Positions 61,643 through 64,000 of a DNA stretch of 64,000 nt are shown one piece after another. The translations under genes were made by a program, and so were the position numbers. Each line of letters starts with the position of its first letter. Position 1 is the first letter of the stretch. Origin of the DNA: Oscillospiraceae bacterium (GTDB lineage Bacteria; Bacillota; Clostridia; Oscillospirales; Oscillospiraceae); NCBI GenBank assembly GCA_017540645.1, contig JAFYAQ010000004.1:62001-126000 (forward strand), in the 5' to 3' direction. The notes under the pieces are model-generated. The model had not been told where the DNA came from, ran no database searches, and worked only from the letters and a program-made list of their open reading frames with translations.

Positions 61643-63328
61643 ATGCTGAAAACCCTCCACATTGAGAATATCGCGGTCATCGAGCGCGCAGATGTGGAAT
61701 TCAACCATGGTCTCAGCGTTCTGACCGGCGAGACCGGCGCGGGCAAAAGCGTGATGATCGACGCGCTGAACGCCGTGCTGGGCAGCCGCACAAGCCGGGA
61801 ACTGGTGCGCTCCGGCGCGGAGAAGGCCGCGGTCACGGCGGTGTTTGACGCCCGCGGCGCTTTGGACTGGTGCCGGGACAACGACATCGACGCCGAGGAG
61901 GACGAGATCATCCTCCAGCGCCGCATCACCGCCGACGGGCGGTCCTCCGGCCGGGTCAACGGGGTGCCGGTCTCCCAGTCCCAGCTCCGGGAGCTGGGAA
62001 ACCTCCTGCTGGACATCCACGGGCAGAACGACGGCCGCCAGCTTCTGGACGAGCGGCGCCATCGGGACTATCTGGACCGCTACGGTGTAGACGAAAAGCT
62101 CCTGGCCGCCTACGCCGCCGCCTATGCCTCCTACCGGGACCTGCTCCGCCAGGCGGAGTCCTTCCGCATGGACGAGGAGGAAAAGGCCCGCCGGGAGGAG
62201 AGCCTTCGCCACCGGATCGAGGAGCTGGAGAAGGCGGAGCTCCGCCCGGGAGAGGAAACGGAGCTGAGCGAGCGCCGGGACCTGCTGCGCAACGCGGAAA
62301 AGCTGACCGAGGGGCTGGATGCGGCCTTCGCCGCTCTCTACGACATTCCGGACAGCGCCGTGTCCCTCTGCGGCGACGCGGAGGAGGCGGTACGCCGGGC
62401 GAGCGCCTGGAGCTCTGACCTGAAGGAGACCGTCCAGCTGATCCGCGACGCCCGCCTGTCTCTGGAAGACGCGGCGGAGCGCCTGCGGGAAAAGCGCGCG
62501 TCGCTGGACTTCTCCCCGGAGGAGTACGACCGGCTGGAAGAACGGCTTGCCCTGCTTCGCCGCCTGGAGCGCAGATACTCCGCAGCGGATGGGGACGCCC
62601 TAATCGCCCTGCTGGAGGAGAGCCGCCAGGCCATGGAAGAGTTGAGCTACGCCGGAGACCGGCTCCGGAAGCTGGAGCGGGAGGCCGCCGAGGCGGAGAA
62701 GAAAGCCCGGGCGGCGGCCCAGGCGCTGAGCCTTGGCCGGCAGGCTGCCGGAGAGCGGCTGGAAGCCCAGGTGGAGCGGGAACTCCGGGAGCTGAACATG
62801 CCCTCGGTCCGCTTTCGCGTGTTTGTTGAGCCCCGGGCCGGCAGGACGATGGATGCCTCCGGCGCGGACGAGGTCCGCTTCCTCATGTCCGCCAACATCG
62901 GCGAGGCCCTGGGGCCCATCAGCCGCATCGCCTCCGGCGGCGAGCTGTCCCGGATCATGCTGGCGCTGAAAAACGTGTTTGCCGAGAAGGACGGGGTGGA
63001 CGCTCTGATCTTTGACGAGATCGACACCGGCGTTTCCGGCGTGGCGGCCCAGCGGGTGGCGGAAAAACTGGCAAAACTGGCCAAAAACAAACAGGTCCTC
63101 TGCGTTACCCATCTTCCCCAGATCGCGGCCATGGCCGAATTCCAGTATCTGGTGGAGAAGCGGGAGAGGGACGGACGTACCTATACCTCCATCCGGCTCC
63201 TGGACAGGGCGGGACGCCGCCGGGAGATCGCCCGCATCAACGGGGGAGAGGATATCAGCCCTACCATGCTCTCCGGCGCGGAGGAAATGCTCCAGAACGC
63301 GGACGCCTTTCGTGCGGCATTAAAATGA
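61643..63328 (+). CDS. recN: DNA repair protein RecN
   Basis: RecN is an SMC-like ATPase that acts early in double-strand break repair. The 561-residue protein has Walker [15 protein letters not shown] (near residue 30), a coiled-coil middle (about 150-390), and the head motifs [14 protein letters not shown] and [34 protein letters not shown] is the family start. It closes the dxs-recN transcript; the spo0A/spoIVB genes that usually follow recN in clostridia are not next here. Confidence 0.95.
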   Translation: MLKTLHIENIAVIERADVEFNHGLSVLTGETGAGKSVMIDALNAVLGSRTSRELVRSGAEKAAVTAVFDARGALDWCRDNDIDAEEDEIILQRRITADGRSSGRVNGVPVSQSQLRELGNLLLDIHGQNDGRQLLDERRHRDYLDRYGVDEKLLAAYAAAYASYRDLLRQAESFRMDEEEKARREESLRHRIEELEKAELRPGEETELSERRDLLRNAEKLTEGLDAAFAALYDIPDSAVSLCGDAEEAVRRASAWSSDLKETVQLIRDARLSLEDAAERLREKRASLDFSPEEYDRLEERLALLRRLERRYSAADGDALIALLEESRQAMEELSYAGDRLRKLEREAAEAEKKARAAAQALSLGRQAAGERLEAQVERELRELNMPSVRFRVFVEPRAGRTMDASGADEVRFLMSANIGEALGPISRIASGGELSRIMLALKNVFAEKDGVDALIFDEIDTGVSGVAAQRVAEKLAKLAKNKQVLCVTHLPQIAAMAEFQYLVEKRERDGRTYTSIRLLDRAGRRREIARINGGEDISPTMLSGAEEMLQNADAFRAALK

Positions 63329-63356
63329 AAAGACAACATTAAAGAAGGATGGAATC

Positions 63357-64000
63357 ATGGGAATATACGAGGAACTGCAGGCCCGTGGCCTGATCGCCCA
63401 GGTGACGGACGAGGAGGAGATCCGCAATGTCATCAACAACGGAAAGGCCGTTTTCTACATCGGTTTTGACTGCACAGCGGACAGTCTGACCGCGGGGCAC
63501 TTCATGGCGCTGACGCTGATGAAGCGTCTGCAGATGGCGGGCAACCAGCCCATCGCCCTGATCGGCGGCGGCACCACCATGATCGGCGACCCCTCCGGCC
63601 GTACCGACATGCGCAAAATGCTGACCCGGGAGGACATCGACCACAATGCCCAGTGCTTCAAGCGCCAGATGGAGCGCTTCATTGAGTTCGGGCCGGGCAA
63701 GGCCATCATGGTCAATAACGCCGACTGGCTGCTGGATCTGAACTATGTGGATCTGCTGCGGGAGGTGGGCACCTGCTTCAGCGTGAACAACATGCTCCGG
63801 GCCGAGTGCTACAAGCAGCGGATGGAGCGGGGACTCAGCTTCTTTGAGTTCAACTACATGATCATGCAGAGCTATGATTTCTACTACCTCTACCAGCATT
63901 ACGGCTGCAACATGCAGTTCGGCGGCGACGACCAGTGGAGCAACATGCTGGGCGGCCGGGAGCTGATCCGCCGGAAGCTGGACAAGCCCTCCTACGCCAT
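63357..64000 (+). CDS. tyrS: Tyrosyl-tRNA synthetase, N-terminal part (3' truncated by window)
   Basis: The first 214 residues of TyrRS, which charges tRNA-Tyr. [19 protein letters not shown] carries the HIGH-type motif (TAGHF), [17 protein letters not shown] and [26 protein letters not shown] the tyrosine-binding region. AAAGAAGGA precedes the ATG. The gene runs past the right edge, so the KMSKS loop and S4 domain are not seen. No T-box leader is present before it; the gap after recN is only about 28 bases. Confidence 0.95.
   Translation, partial: MGIYEELQARGLIAQVTDEEEIRNVINNGKAVFYIGFDCTADSLTAGHFMALTLMKRLQMAGNQPIALIGGGTTMIGDPSGRTDMRKMLTREDIDHNAQCFKRQMERFIEFGPGKAIMVNNADWLLDLNYVDLLREVGTCFSVNNMLRAECYKQRMERGLSFFEFNYMIMQSYDFYYLYQHYGCNMQFGGDDQWSNMLGGRELIRRKLDKPSYA

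Overview
The window reads as a chromosomal segment of a GC-rich, endospore-forming anaerobic Firmicute, most like the Oscillospiraceae group of Clostridia. The reasons are the complete spoIIIA operon, ferredoxin-dependent 2-oxoacid oxidoreductase genes, T-box leaders, Shine-Dalgarno sites of the GGAGG type and a clostridial housekeeping gene order. No rRNA gene, CRISPR array, transposase or integrase was seen. The species is not assigned.

Layout. 1-6.2 kb: 3' end of topA, then trmFO, plsX, acpP, rnc, an Elp3/YhcC-like radical SAM gene and glyA, tightly packed and closed by a terminator. 6.2-9.4 kb: a domain-permuted GH3 glycosidase converging on an amidohydrolase. 9.5-20.8 kb: the most unusual block. 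Two T-box leaders, each with its own promoter and terminator, precede a LeuA-like protein without catalytic motifs, a TIM-barrel/acyl-CoA ligase fusion, an HTH-cupin-acyl-CoA ligase fusion, a P-loop ATPase, a four-subunit 2-oxoacid:ferredoxin oxidoreductase (VorB type) and ilvE. The best-supported T-box specifier is Ile (AUC); the other is probably Leu (CUG) or Val (GUC). The set suggests activation of branched-chain acids, reductive carboxylation to 2-oxoacids and transamination to amino acids, switched on when an amino acid is short. That is an inference.

20.9-31.6 kb: smc, ftsY, rdgB, yhbY, a nadD-yqeK fusion, an LCP protein, rsfS and leuS. 31.6-36.3 kb: a CapA-like protein and pepT on the minus strand, then a MotA-like/OmpA-like membrane pair on the plus strand. 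36.3-43.3 kb: an AT-richer accessory region. It holds a LytTR/GHKL two-component set in which phosphoacceptor and ATPase lie on different proteins, followed by secreted or lipid-anchored proteins (BspA-type repeats, a C39-like peptidase, small lipoproteins, one of them frameshifted). It ends at a tRNA-Leu gene whose 3' end is repeated twice in 153-154 bp tandem units.

44-48.6 kb: a DUF554 membrane protein and a heterodimeric ABC exporter. 48.7-53.2 kb: spoIIIAA-AH, the forespore-engulfment channel operon. 53.3-64 kb: asp23-like, nusB, xseA, an Ig-like lipoprotein, xseB, ispA, dxs, tlyA, nadK, argR, recN and the 5' part of tyrS, a conserved Firmicute order with a lipoprotein gene inserted between the two exonuclease VII subunits.
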